This document shows positions 6,848 through 15,010 of a stretch of 39,671 nt of DNA, piece by piece. A model generated the notes under the pieces. It searched no databases and was not told where the DNA came from. It saw only the letters and a program-made list of their open reading frames with translations. This stretch comes from Candidatus Oscillibacter excrementigallinarum. GTDB taxonomy: Bacteria > Bacillota > Clostridia > Oscillospirales > Oscillospiraceae. Each line of letters starts with the position of its first letter. Position 1 is the stretch's first letter. The translations under genes and the position numbers were made by a program. The DNA lies in assembly GCA_019118245.1 (NCBI GenBank), contig DWZJ01000031.1, positions 1 to 39,671 on the forward strand, given 5' to 3'.

Positions 6848-8247
6848 ACGTCTCCCGCCCCCTTCAGCCAGACGCTGGCCTGTGTGCCCCGGCCCAATTC
6901 GCTCTCAAATTCCAGCCTGCCGCCGTGGAGGGCCACGATCCTCTGGCAGATCGCCAGCCCCAGGCCCGAGCCGCCCTGCGTCCGGGCCCGGGACTTGTCC
7001 ACCATGTAAAAGGGCCCGGTGATCCGGGCCAGCTCCTCCCGGGGGATGCCCCGGCCATCGTCCGTCACGCGGATGCAGTAGCCGTCCGCCGTCCGGATGC
7101 CCTCCAGGCGGATCAGGCCCTTGTTTTCCACGGCCTTGCGGGCATTGTCCAGCAGGTTCAGGCACACCGACTCCATCAGATCCGGCTCGATCTCCGCAGT
7201 CCCCGGGTCCGCGTGGACCGCAAAGCGGATGCCCGCCCGCTCCAGGCCCGGCCGCACCACGCCGGCCGCCTGCTCCAGAAAGCCGGGCATCTCCACCGTG
7301 CGCAGGCGGAGCCCCTCGTTCTCCAGCACGATCAGGTCGACCAGCTTCCGGGAGAGGCTCTCCAGCCGCCGGCCCTCCCGGAAGATGCAGGCCGCGCTCT
7401 CCTGCACCAGCTCCGGCTGGTCCGGCCGGGAGAGCGCCAGCTCCGCGTAGCCGATGATGGAGGTCAGCGGCGTCTTGGTCTCATGGGCAAAGCTGCGGAG
7501 GAAATCCTCCTGCCGGCGGGCGGTGTCGGTCAGCTCCTGCACGTGCCGCTCCAGCTGGTCCGCCATCTGGTTGAAGTCCTGGGAGAGGCGGCTGATCTCG
7601 TCGCTGCCCCGCACCTCCACTCTCTGGGAGAGCTCTCCCGCCGCCATCTGCCGGGCCGCCGCAGACAGGCGTCCCAGCGGACGGGAGAGCCAGGCGCTCA
7701 CCGCCAGCGCGGACAGCGCCGACAGCAGGATAAGCCCCATCAGCAGGTAGAAGAACACGTGATACTGCTCCTCCCGGGCGGCAAACAGGTCGCCCACCTC
7801 CTGCCAATTCTCCAGGTACATCACGTCGCCGTCCAGCACCAGGGGGCTGGCGGCGTGGAGATACGCGCGGCCGTTGTTGGACTGCAGGAACTCCCAGCCC
7901 TGCCGCTCCGCTCCCAGGGCCTGGGACAAGCTGCTCTCCACCGGCAGGCGGCTGCCGGCCAGGGGCTGTCCCTGGCTGTCCGTCAGGCGGAACGAGATCC
8001 CCCGCTGTTCCGCCGCGGCAAAGGTCTCCTCCGTCAGGCAGACCGCCGCCGTCTGGTCGAGCCCTCCGGAAAACTGCAGCTCCCGCAGGAACGTGCGGCG
8101 CAGCAGGGCATTCTCCGTCATCGCCGTCTCCGCCCGGGCGTCCAGTCCGGCGCGGAACTGCCCGTCGATCAGGACGAAGCCCCCCAGGGAGCAGGCCAGC
8201 GCCGCGATCATCACCATGCTGCAAAACAGCTTCCAGAACAGGCGCAT
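6844..8247 (-). CDS. Membrane sensor histidine kinase
   Basis: This is a 467-residue classical sensor kinase. A first membrane helix (about residues 8-28) and second helix (about 163-186) enclose a sensor domain of about 135 residues outside the cell. A HAMP linker (about 187-240) leads to the HisKA domain with the phosphorylated histidine in SFAHETKTPL (His255). The ATPase domain has an N box (LNLLDNARKA), G1 box (DDGRGIP) and G2 box (GGSGLGLAI). It starts 7 bases after the response regulator stop and overlaps the next gene by 4 bases. It would phosphorylate the regulator encoded upstream. The sensor domain is not one I recognise, so the signal is unknown. Confidence 0.92.
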   Translation of the reverse strand: MRLFWKLFCSMVMIAALACSLGGFVLIDGQFRAGLDARAETAMTENALLRRTFLRELQFSGGLDQTAAVCLTEETFAAAEQRGISFRLTDSQGQPLAGSRLPVESSLSQALGAERQGWEFLQSNNGRAYLHAASPLVLDGDVMYLENWQEVGDLFAAREEQYHVFFYLLMGLILLSALSALAVSAWLSRPLGRLSAAARQMAAGELSQRVEVRGSDEISRLSQDFNQMADQLERHVQELTDTARRQEDFLRSFAHETKTPLTSIIGYAELALSRPDQPELVQESAACIFREGRRLESLSRKLVDLIVLENEGLRLRTVEMPGFLEQAAGVVRPGLERAGIRFAVHADPGTAEIEPDLMESVCLNLLDNARKAVENKGLIRLEGIRTADGYCIRVTDDGRGIPREELARITGPFYMVDKSRARTQGGSGLGLAICQRIVALHGGRLEFESELGRGTQASVWLKGAGDV

Positions 8248-8254
8248 CTCCCTC

Positions 8255-8911
8255 TCACCCCTCCAGTCGGTACCCCACCTTGTACACCGCCACCAGCCGG
8301 TCCTCCAGCCCCAGCTTCTTCCGCATCCGCTGGATGTGGAGGTCCACCGTCCGGCTGTCCCCCAGGTACTCCTCGTTCCAGACCCGCTCGAAAATCCGGT
8401 CCCGGCAGAGGACGATGTTCTTGTTCTGGGCGAACAGCAACAGCAGGTCGAACTCCTTGGCGGTCAGCGCCACCGGGCTGCCGCCCTTCCGCACCACGCG
8501 GGCCGCCGGGTCGATCTCGATGTCCGGCTCCAGGGTCAGCAGCCGCTCCGCTTTTCCGCAGCGGCGCAGCACGGTCTCCACCCGGGCCAGCAGCTCCGGC
8601 AGGGCAAAGGGCTTGGGCAGGTAGTCCTCGGCCCCGCTGCGTAGCCCCCGGACCCGGTCCTCCACCCCGCCCAGGGCGGTCAGGAAGATCACAGGCACGT
8701 CCAGCGCCTTGCAGTAGTCCAAAAGCGCATATCCGTCCACGCCGGGCAGCATGATGTCCAGCAGCGCCAGATCGAAGGACTCCCGTTCCAAAAAGTCCGC
8801 CGCCTGGTCCCCATCCGGCGCCCAGGTGCAGCGGTAGCCCGCGTCGGTCAGCACGGTGCGGATCAGATTGGCGATAGCGGCCTCATCCTCCGCGATCAAG
8901 ATCCGGTTCAT
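8255..8911 (-). CDS. OmpR/PhoB-family response regulator
   Basis: The 218-residue regulator has a receiver domain (about 1-115) with the acidic pair in IAEDE, phosphoacceptor Asp52 in LLDIMLPG and the lysine in LPKPF. A winged-helix DNA-binding domain of the OmpR/PhoB type (about 125-218) follows, including the typical DSRTVDLHIQRMRKKLG recognition region. I chose ATG 8911, where the receiver fold begins, over the longer frame from 8941. The partner kinase follows after 7 bases. A direct-repeat box lies 38 bases before its start, so the gene probably controls itself. Confidence 0.92.
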   Translation of the reverse strand: MNRILIAEDEAAIANLIRTVLTDAGYRCTWAPDGDQAADFLERESFDLALLDIMLPGVDGYALLDYCKALDVPVIFLTALGGVEDRVRGLRSGAEDYLPKPFALPELLARVETVLRRCGKAERLLTLEPDIEIDPAARVVRKGGSPVALTAKEFDLLLLFAQNKNIVLCRDRIFERVWNEEYLGDSRTVDLHIQRMRKKLGLEDRLVAVYKVGYRLEG

Positions 8912-8926
8912 CCCCTCACCCCTTTT

Positions 8927-8965
8927 TTGATATGATGCCACACAAAGCCATCAATTTTGCATCAT
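8927..8965 (-). promoter_or_regulatory. Predicted promoter with response-regulator box A
   Basis: On the minus strand a weak -35 TTGATG (8954-8949), a 16-base spacer and TATCAA (8932-8927) form a poor promoter, as expected if an activator is needed. The box CATCAATTTTGCATCAT (plus-strand reading, 8949-8965) overlaps the -35 and matches the box at 6088-6104 with one mismatch. A looser relative (TTGCATCAC...GATGCGATCA) occurs near 9033-9053. Confidence 0.45.
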
Positions 8966-9050
8966 GTCCCGCAGCGCTGCGGGGCGGTCCCACGATGGCG
9001 CAAACGGGCGCCCGCCACCGGCAGCCGCCCGTTTGCATCACGCGATGCGA

Positions 9051-9611
9051 TCAATAATTCATGCCCACGATGGCCAAACGGCCGTTCACGACGCCGAAAA
9101 TCACATTGGGCCGTCCGCTGGTGGACAGGGAGAAGCCGGCCATACTGGCCTCCAGCCCCTCGGTGTCCGCACCGGCGATCTCAGAGAGCAGCGCATCCGT
9201 AAAGATCTGGTCCGCGCCCAGCGCGAGGAAGTCCTCCCGGGACTCCACGGACTGTCCCCCGTCCGCGAAGCCGACATACAGGGGATAGGAGGCCAGGTCC
9301 GCCAGCGCCTCCAGATCCTTGTCGGCCACCACGGTCTGGATCTGTTTTGCAAAGTCTGTCACAGCCGCCGCGTCAACGGAGAAGTTGTCGGTATATGTGG
9401 GCGTTTCCGCATCCGGCGTCTCTTCGCTGGCCGCGGGATCGCCCGTCTCCTCCTTGGGCGCCTCAGTGGGCTCCTCTGCGGGAAGCTCCGCAGGCTCCTG
9501 GGTCTGCACGGTGTCTTCCTCTTCCGGCTGGGTGTCCCCGCTCCGGCCGCAGCCCACCAGAGACAGGCACAGAACGCCCGCCAAGATCATCAAAAGCAAT
9601 TTCTTCTGCAT
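9051..9611 (-). CDS. Lipoprotein with acidic linker
   Basis: This 186-residue predicted lipoprotein has a signal peptide of about 20 residues ending in the lipobox LVGC. A Glu/Pro/Thr-rich spacer (about 25-70) carries it away from the membrane. The C-terminal domain (about 75-186), with segments like FAKQIQTVVADKDLEALADLASYPLYVGF, has the look of an NTF2/SnoaL-like fold of the kind found in Firmicute lipoproteins. Function is unknown. It stands alone between the regulator operon and the SLH gene; a long GC-rich inverted repeat (about 9000-9035) after it may end transcription. Confidence 0.75.
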   Translation of the reverse strand: MQKKLLLMILAGVLCLSLVGCGRSGDTQPEEEDTVQTQEPAELPAEEPTEAPKEETGDPAASEETPDAETPTYTDNFSVDAAAVTDFAKQIQTVVADKDLEALADLASYPLYVGFADGGQSVESREDFLALGADQIFTDALLSEIAGADTEGLEASMAGFSLSTSGRPNVIFGVVNGRLAIVGMNY

Positions 9612-9807
9612 ATGCTATGGTCCTTTCTACCCAATCGATTCCGCCGTTCCCAAGTGGAACGGTGTCTTTTTATAAGACGCAGCAGATGGGAAAAAGGTTT
9701 CCAAACCGGCTCTCTCAAACAAAAAAACTTTTGGAAATGCGCCCTAGACTCCGGGCACCGGGACCGGCAGTGCCGCTTGCCCTCTGTTCTCCGGCCCCTG
9801 GCCGCGC

Positions 9808-9841
9808 AAAGGGGCCCGGGCTTGTGGCCCGGGCCCTTTTT
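9808..9841 (-). terminator. GC-rich terminator hairpin downstream of the SLH gene
   Basis: A 10 bp stem GGGCCCGGGC/GCCCGGGCCC (9812-9821 with 9827-9836) has A-residues on one flank and T-residues on the other. It lies about 40 bases after the SLH gene stop. The T-run is better on the plus strand, but the only nearby gene end is on the minus strand. The rest of 9612-9878 shows nothing I can name. Confidence 0.55.
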
Positions 9842-9878
9842 ATATCCGGCATACAGTCGGCTGCGATGTCCGCGAAGT

Positions 9879-11942
9879 TCAGTTGGATGGATACACAATA
9901 TTCACGAGATATGCGTTGTAGCCGCCAAACCAGTAATCTTCCCGCGCGGCATAGCCGTCGAAGGTATAGCCTTTCTCATTCATCTCCCGGTAGGCGGCGC
10001 CCACCTCGCTGAAGGTGTACTCTCCCTCAAAACGGCAGGTGTCCAGTCCCGCGCGGATGGCATCCTGGATCTGGGCCACGATCTCCGCCACGCGCCGGTC
10101 CCGTTCCTCCTGCCGGGCCGCGTTTTCCTCCGCCTGGATCTCCTTGATGGCCGCCACCAGATCGTTCCGGTAGATCCGATAGCCGTGGTGCTCCCGGTCA
10201 TAGTAGATGGACAAGTCGGGATACTGTACCCGGAGATCGTCGGCCATGGCCTGATAGGCCTCCTGCAGGGTGAGATTGCTGTAAGAGTCGTCCAGGGTAA
10301 CGTAGGCGTTTCTGTACGCATTCAGCTCGTCGGAGGTCATGCCTTCCCACTCCGCCTCGGTCCGGAAGGGCAGGTCCGCGATGGCATCATCCAGGATCCG
10401 CCGGATGGCGTCGAACTGTTCCTGCTTCTGCTGCTGTTCCTGCTGCTGTTCCTGTTCCCGCTGCTCTTCCTCCTGTTCTTCGGTGTCGGGCAGATCCACG
10501 CCGTCGTACTTGGTACTGGTGCAGGCGTAGGAGGCTGTCCACCTGGAGTGGTCCCTGCGCATATAACTGTCGCTTTTCAGGAAGTAATCATAACGGACAT
10601 AGTCTCTGCTCATATTGAGCGGATCATCCCAAGTAGTGTCCACGTGGTACCATGCTCCGTCGATCTGCACGATGTTCCAGCCGTGAGCGCCATTGGCGTA
10701 GCCGCTCACATACTCGCAGGGAATGCCGGCGGCCTCCATCAGCATCTCATAGGCCAGGGCGTATCCCTCGCACACGGCATCTCCGATGGCCAGCGCGCCG
10801 AAGGCGTCGTGGGCCATATGCCGGATGCCCGTGCCGTAGCGGGCGGAATTGTATTCGCAGTGGAGGACCAGATAATCGTGGAGGGTCAGTGCGATGTCAT
10901 AGTCGCTCATACCAGGGCGGATCAAGTCGTCCACCACAGCCTCGGCGATGGCCCGGGCATCCTCGTCGGTGTTGGGGATCACAAACATGGTATCCTGGGG
11001 ATAGGTCACGGTCAGAGCCCTGGCCTGCGCGCTGCCGGACTGGGCGCAGGAAATACTCTTCACCCGGTAGATGTTCCGACCATTGATGTCGGCGATAGAC
11101 TGTGCCAGCTCCAACGCCTCATCCGCCGTCAGGCCGTAAGGACTGAGGCTGATGGAAGCGGTGCGGCGCAGGAAGCCGTCGATGATGGCGGCCTCCGCCC
11201 CGTTGGCGTGGAGAAGTCCGGTGGAGAGCTCCCCGGCCGGCGAGGACGTCTGTCCCTGCTGGTTCTGCTGTCCCTGCTGGTTCTGCTGCTCCTGAGCCTG
11301 CTGCTCTTCCTTAGTCTGTTCCTCTTCCGGCTGCTCCTGTTCTTCTTCCGTCCGCTCCGTGCCGCCCTCGCTCTGCTGCCAGAGGAAGTAGACCGCGTCG
11401 GACCGGGGGCAGTTGCCCTTGGCGGCGTAGGTCAGGCCGTTGGTGATGCCGTTGGCGGCAGCCCAGGTCTGGGCCTTCTGGGCCCAGCCGCTGCCGGTGG
11501 CGTTCCCGCCGGCAGCCCGGCAGAGGAAGGCCAGGATCTGGTCATAGTGCAGCGTGCCGTCGGGTTGGAAGGTGGTGGCGGTGACGCCGTTGGTGATACC
11601 CTCCTCCGCCGCCCAGCGGACGGCCTTGTAGTAATAGGCACTCTGGTTGGCCGCGTCCGTGAAGGTGGGGGCGCTGGCGGAGGGCTCCGGCTGCCCGGCG
11701 GCCCGCCACAGGAAGGTTACGGCCTGGGCCCGGGTCACAGTGGAGCCGGGGGAGAAGGTGGAGCCGGAGGTGCCCTTTGTGACGCCCTCGGTCACCGCCC
11801 ACTCCACCGCGTCGGCGTAGTAGGCGTTGGCGGAGACGTCCCGGAACTGGGTGCCGTCCTCCTCTGCGTAGGCGGGGACGGTGCCGGCCAGCAAAACCGC
11901 TGCCAGCAGGCCGGGGACAATGCGTTTGATGAGATGTTTCAT
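9879..11942 (-). CDS. SLH-domain surface protein with transglutaminase-like domain
   Basis: The 687-residue exported protein begins with a signal peptide (about 1-25, ending AYA). Three SLH domains follow (about 30-190, with motifs such as FRDVSANAYYADAVEWAV), which bind secondary cell wall polymers and hold proteins on the cell surface. A Gln/Glu-rich linker precedes a transglutaminase-like cysteine protease domain. Its triad is visible as Cys in GDAVCEGYA, His in GAHGWNIVQ and Asp in VDTTWDDP. A second Gln/Glu-rich linker and a C-terminal helical region follow. The ATG at 11942 has a strong AGAAAGGAG site. It lies 23 bases after a small membrane-protein gene, so the two are probably co-transcribed. 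Role may be cell-wall or peptide processing. Confidence 0.9.
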   Translation of the reverse strand: MKHLIKRIVPGLLAAVLLAGTVPAYAEEDGTQFRDVSANAYYADAVEWAVTEGVTKGTSGSTFSPGSTVTRAQAVTFLWRAAGQPEPSASAPTFTDAANQSAYYYKAVRWAAEEGITNGVTATTFQPDGTLHYDQILAFLCRAAGGNATGSGWAQKAQTWAAANGITNGLTYAAKGNCPRSDAVYFLWQQSEGGTERTEEEQEQPEEEQTKEEQQAQEQQNQQGQQNQQGQTSSPAGELSTGLLHANGAEAAIIDGFLRRTASISLSPYGLTADEALELAQSIADINGRNIYRVKSISCAQSGSAQARALTVTYPQDTMFVIPNTDEDARAIAEAVVDDLIRPGMSDYDIALTLHDYLVLHCEYNSARYGTGIRHMAHDAFGALAIGDAVCEGYALAYEMLMEAAGIPCEYVSGYANGAHGWNIVQIDGAWYHVDTTWDDPLNMSRDYVRYDYFLKSDSYMRRDHSRWTASYACTSTKYDGVDLPDTEEQEEEQREQEQQQEQQQKQEQFDAIRRILDDAIADLPFRTEAEWEGMTSDELNAYRNAYVTLDDSYSNLTLQEAYQAMADDLRVQYPDLSIYYDREHHGYRIYRNDLVAAIKEIQAEENAARQEERDRRVAEIVAQIQDAIRAGLDTCRFEGEYTFSEVGAAYREMNEKGYTFDGYAAREDYWFGGYNAYLVNIVYPSN

Positions 11943-11965
11943 GGGGTGCTCCTTTCTAATAGAAA

Positions 11966-12283
11966 TCAAGCCTTTTTCTTTTTCAGGACCACATAGGCGC
12001 CGCCGGCCGCAAGCACGACCACAATGACCACGGCAATCGCACCGCCCATGCCGCCGGAGGACTCCTCCGCGGGAGCGGTTTCCTCTTCCGGGGCGGTCTC
12101 CACTTCTTCGGCAGGCATCTCCTCGACTTCGCTGCCGGCCGCGGCGGCATCCGCCTGCTGTACGAACTCCTCATAGTCGCCCTCGGGGGTCAGGCCCCGG
12201 CGGAGGATGAAAATCTCCGTTTCACTGCCCGGCACCACATGGACCGTGACGTTGGGGCTGTTGTCCAGTGCCTCGGTGGACAT
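11966..12283 (-). CDS. Small protein with C-terminal membrane anchor, or frameshifted tail of the next gene
   Basis: From the ATG at 12283 this frame gives 105 residues: a short head domain (about 1-40), a Glu/Ala/Pro-rich stalk, and a C-terminal membrane helix ending in KKKKA, the layout of a tail-anchored surface protein without an LPXTG motif. No signal peptide and no convincing ribosome binding site precede the ATG, so it may not be an independent gene. The frame overlaps the end of the upstream gene; dropping one C from the CCC near 12303 would join the two into one protein. Either it is the C-terminal part of a frameshifted larger protein, or it is translated by coupling. The SLH gene follows at 23 bases. 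Confidence 0.5.
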   Translation of the reverse strand: MSTEALDNSPNVTVHVVPGSETEIFILRRGLTPEGDYEEFVQQADAAAAGSEVEEMPAEEVETAPEEETAPAEESSGGMGGAIAVVIVVVLAAGGAYVVLKKKKA

Positions 12284-13037
12284 GGTGGTGACGCTGGCCG
12301 GGCATAAGGTCCCACAGCCGCTGTGCGATCCCCCGCAGGAACTGCCGGCCGCCGCCGCGGCGGAATCCCACATAGTACAGGATGAGCGCCGGCAGGGAGG
12401 CCATCTGCAGTGCGTAGGCAGCGTGGAAGATCAGATGGAACGGATAAAAGGGGCCGCCGATGGTCTCCGCCGCCATGTAGAGCGCCGACGTGAGGAGCAC
12501 CGCCGGCACCGCGAACCACCGCGTCCGCTGCCTGCCCGCCCAGGCGCCCCGGAGGTTCCACACAAACAGCGCCATGACCGCAAGGGCGTTGACCGTGTGC
12601 AGGACGGTGGCCGCGTCCGCCCGGCCGGAGGCATACTGGAAAAACAGCTCCTGCAGCAGCGTCGGCCAGGTGTCCAGAAGGGAGCTCATCACCAGCAGGC
12701 ACGCGAAAATGTAGAATACCGGTGCCAGAAAGGCCCCCAGGCTGACACCCGCAGCAAACGTCACCGCCGCCCGCGCCTGACGCGCCTCGGGGGAGTGGTC
12801 CCGCGCGTACCGCATGGCGTGGTACGATTCGATCTGCGACTGGATGTCAGCCTGTTCCCGGTCCGCCTGGGCCTGGATCGCGGCCTCGTCCGCGTCCCGC
12901 CGTTGCTGGTCCAGGGTCTTGGTCACATATCCATTTTGGGCGTTCCCGTAGTAATACTTGCCGTCCTCTCCTCGGAAATAGCCTGTTCCATCGCTCCCTG
13001 CGTAAGTCTGCTTTGCCCGAATGATCTTTTTTGCCAT
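12222..13037 (-). CDS. Multi-pass membrane protein of unknown function
   Basis: The frame encodes 271 residues from the ATG at 13037. The first 90 residues are soluble, with an aromatic/Gly motif (YFRGEDGKYYYGNAQNGY) and a charged, probably coiled-coil segment. About five hydrophobic helices follow (roughly residues 92-235). After LWDLMPG the reading turns into an unlikely His/Gln/Arg-rich tail, while a different frame shows ordinary codon use from that point. That suggests a single-base frameshift near 12303 and a true C-terminus in the overlapping gene at 11966-12283. I do not recognise the family. It is first in a minus-strand group ending with the SLH protein. Confidence 0.6.
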   Translation of the reverse strand: MAKKIIRAKQTYAGSDGTGYFRGEDGKYYYGNAQNGYVTKTLDQQRRDADEAAIQAQADREQADIQSQIESYHAMRYARDHSPEARQARAAVTFAAGVSLGAFLAPVFYIFACLLVMSSLLDTWPTLLQELFFQYASGRADAATVLHTVNALAVMALFVWNLRGAWAGRQRTRWFAVPAVLLTSALYMAAETIGGPFYPFHLIFHAAYALQMASLPALILYYVGFRRGGGRQFLRGIAQRLWDLMPGQRHHHVHRGTGQQPQRHGPCGAGQ

Positions 13038-13152
13038 CTGTATCCGTCCGCAGGAGTCTCTGTCCCCCTCAAAGGCCGGAGCACCCGCGGACATCCCTCC
13101 TCTCTGTATTTGTCAGCCACACGGGCCGTGACTGCGTCTCTGCTGGATAGTG

Positions 13153-13245
13153 CCGAAACGCGCGGGCTTGGTTTTATGGATCCGGAAAATTTTTTGGAAA
13201 GGCCCGAACGCGGCGTTTCCGGATCCGGACTTTTGGGCGTTTCGG
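13153..13245. repeat. Nested inverted repeats in intergenic region
   Basis: An outer 9 bp pair (CCGAAACGC 13153-13161 with GCGTTTCGG 13237-13245) encloses an inner 11 bp pair (GGATCCGGAAA 13178-13188 with TTTCCGGATCC 13216-13226). The inner right arm is part of a 12 bp palindrome TCCGGATCCGGA. It could form an extended hairpin or cruciform. No gene or T-run explains it. It lies in the 465-base gap between a minus-strand gene and the sugar-transport operon. Confidence 0.6.
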
Positions 13246-13428
13246 GCGATATCAGCGGGCATTTGCCGGCTTCCGCGGAGGTCCTGTTCTTGCCGCGCGC
13301 AGGTGCCGTTGCTCCGATCCTCAGGTTTATGTCAAATGTTTTTGTGAAAACGGCATAAAAATCGTTTTCGTTTTTACGCAAAATGATGTTTTTTGCAAAA
13401 ACCCAAAAATCCTCCCCTGTCATGTGAA

Positions 13429-13466
13429 AAACGCGCGTTTCCAAAAAACAGCGCGCTTGATAAAAT
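13429..13466 (+). promoter_or_regulatory. Predicted promoter and palindrome of the sugar ABC operon
   Basis: A possible promoter TTTCCA (13438-13443), 17-base spacer, TAAAAT (13461-13466) lies 36 bases before the ATPase start. A perfect 12 bp palindrome AAACGCGCGTTT (13429-13440) overlaps the -35 and is a likely regulator site. Upstream, GAAAACG/CGTTTTC (13346-13369) forms another dyad in an AT-rich stretch; it only partly resembles a catabolite-repression (cre) site. Confidence 0.45.
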
Positions 13467-13502
13467 AATGACAAAAAGGACTGTGCGAAAGGGGAGAACT
13501 GC

Positions 13503-14996
13503 ATGGAGTATATCTTGGAAATGAAAGATATCAGTAAAACCTTCCCAGGCGTTAAGGCGCTGGACCACGTCCAGCTGCAGGTGCGGCCCGGAGAGGTCCA
13601 TGCGTTGATGGGAGAAAACGGGGCCGGCAAATCGACCCTGATGAAGATCCTGATGGGGATCTACTCCAAGGATCCGGGCGGCGAGATCCTGTTTGACGGC
13701 AAGCCCTATACGGCCACCAGCCCCAAGGAGGCCATGGACATGGGCGTGGCCATGATCCACCAGGAGCTCAATCCCATCCTGGATATGACCGTATACGAGA
13801 ACATCTTCGTGGGGCGGGAACTGCGCAGGAACGGCCTGGTGGACAAAAAGGCCGAGATCGAGCAGGCCCAGCAGCTGATCGAGGAGTGCGGGCTTCACGT
13901 CTCGCCCAAAGAGACGCTGCGGAATCTGACCGTGGCCCAGTGCCAGCTCATCGAGATCATCAAGGCCATCTCGGTGAACGCCAAGGTCATCATCATGGAC
14001 GAGCCCACTGCCGCCATCACGGACCGGGAAGTGGAGCTGCTCTTTGGACATATCCGCCGCCTGAAGGAAAAGGGCGTGGCCATCATCTACATCTCCCACC
14101 GCATGGCGGAGATCTTCTCCATCTGTGACCGAGTCAGCGTCTACCGGGACGGGCAGTACATCGGCACCGGCACCACCAAGGAGCTGGACGAGGGCCAGCT
14201 CATCAAGATGATGGTGGGCCGGGAGATCACGGACGTGTATCCCAAGCTGGAGGCGGACATCGGCGAGGTCGTCTTTGAGGCCAAGAACATCGTCCGGGCG
14301 GACAACAAGGTCAAGGGCGTGAGCCTGTCCGTCCGCCGGGGCGAGATCCTGGGGATCGGCGGCCTGGTGGGTGCCGGACGCAGCGAGCTGGTGGAGGGCA
14401 TCTTCGGGATGCACGCCCTCTCCCAGGGGGAGATCCTGGTCCACGGCAAGCCTGTGAAGGTCTCCTCTCCGGAGGATATCATCAAGGAGGGCGTGGCGCT
14501 CATCACCGAGGACCGGAAGGTCACGGGGCTGAATCTCAGCGGCACGGTCAACGACAACATCGCCATGGTGGCCATCAAAAAGCTCCTGACCCATGGGCTC
14601 TACAACAAGGGAAAGGCCCGCCGCGCCTCGGAGGAGTACATCGAGAAGCTCAACATCAAGACCCCCTCTGTGGACCAGATCGTGGGGAATCTCTCCGGCG
14701 GCAACCAGCAGAAGATCGTCATCGCCAAGTGGCTTTTGAACGATCCGGACATCATCATCCTGGATGAGCCCACCCGCGGCATCGACGTGGGCGCCAAGCG
14801 GGACATCTACCTGCTGCTGGGCAATCTGGTGCGCCAGGGCAAGGCGGTCATCATGATCTCCTCGGAGATCCCGGAGCTGATGGGTATCTGCGACCGGATC
14901 ATGGTCATGTGCGAGGGCAACTATTCCGGAGAGGTCAGCCGGGAGGAATTCTCCCAGGAGCGGATCATGACGCTGGCCTCTGCCATCAAGGTGTAA
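13503..14996 (+). CDS. Sugar ABC transporter ATPase (RbsA/MglA family)
   Basis: This 497-residue protein is a fused two-domain ATPase of the carbohydrate-uptake-2 family, which powers import of ribose, galactose, xylose or related sugars. Domain 1 has Walker A GENGAGKST (37-45), a degenerate signature (LTVAQ), Walker B IIMDEPTAAI and the H-switch ISHR. Domain 2 has the usual altered P-loop GGLVGAGRSEL, a complete LSGGNQQK signature, Walker B IILDEPTRGID and SSE in place of the H-switch; these differences are normal for the family. The permease follows after 14 bases. It is the intact counterpart of the degenerate protein at 19572-20999. The sugar cannot be read from sequence. Confidence 0.95.
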   Translation: MEYILEMKDISKTFPGVKALDHVQLQVRPGEVHALMGENGAGKSTLMKILMGIYSKDPGGEILFDGKPYTATSPKEAMDMGVAMIHQELNPILDMTVYENIFVGRELRRNGLVDKKAEIEQAQQLIEECGLHVSPKETLRNLTVAQCQLIEIIKAISVNAKVIIMDEPTAAITDREVELLFGHIRRLKEKGVAIIYISHRMAEIFSICDRVSVYRDGQYIGTGTTKELDEGQLIKMMVGREITDVYPKLEADIGEVVFEAKNIVRADNKVKGVSLSVRRGEILGIGGLVGAGRSELVEGIFGMHALSQGEILVHGKPVKVSSPEDIIKEGVALITEDRKVTGLNLSGTVNDNIAMVAIKKLLTHGLYNKGKARRASEEYIEKLNIKTPSVDQIVGNLSGGNQQKIVIAKWLLNDPDIIILDEPTRGIDVGAKRDIYLLLGNLVRQGKAVIMISSEIPELMGICDRIMVMCEGNYSGEVSREEFSQERIMTLASAIKV

Positions 14997-15010
14997 AGGA
15001 AGGAACTACT

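Noticed and set aside
6742..8754. 670-codon plus-strand frame opposite the two-component genes
   Set aside because: Shadow of the kinase and regulator; Arg/Pro/Gln-rich composition typical of antisense frames.
10435..10475. Short tandem CTGCTGTTCCTGTTC-type repeats, considered as a CRISPR or microsatellite
   Set aside because: They encode the Gln/Glu-rich linker of the SLH protein in frame; no spacer structure. No CRISPR array was seen anywhere in the window.
8964..11996. Very long plus-strand open frame (about 1010 codons) opposite the SLH gene
   Set aside because: It is the antisense shadow of GC-rich minus-strand genes with clear domains; the shadow protein is low-complexity Gly/Val/His/Arg-rich with no motif.
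13346..13369. Catabolite-repression (cre) site before the sugar operon
   Set aside because: Only part of the consensus fits; listed as an unexplained dyad instead.
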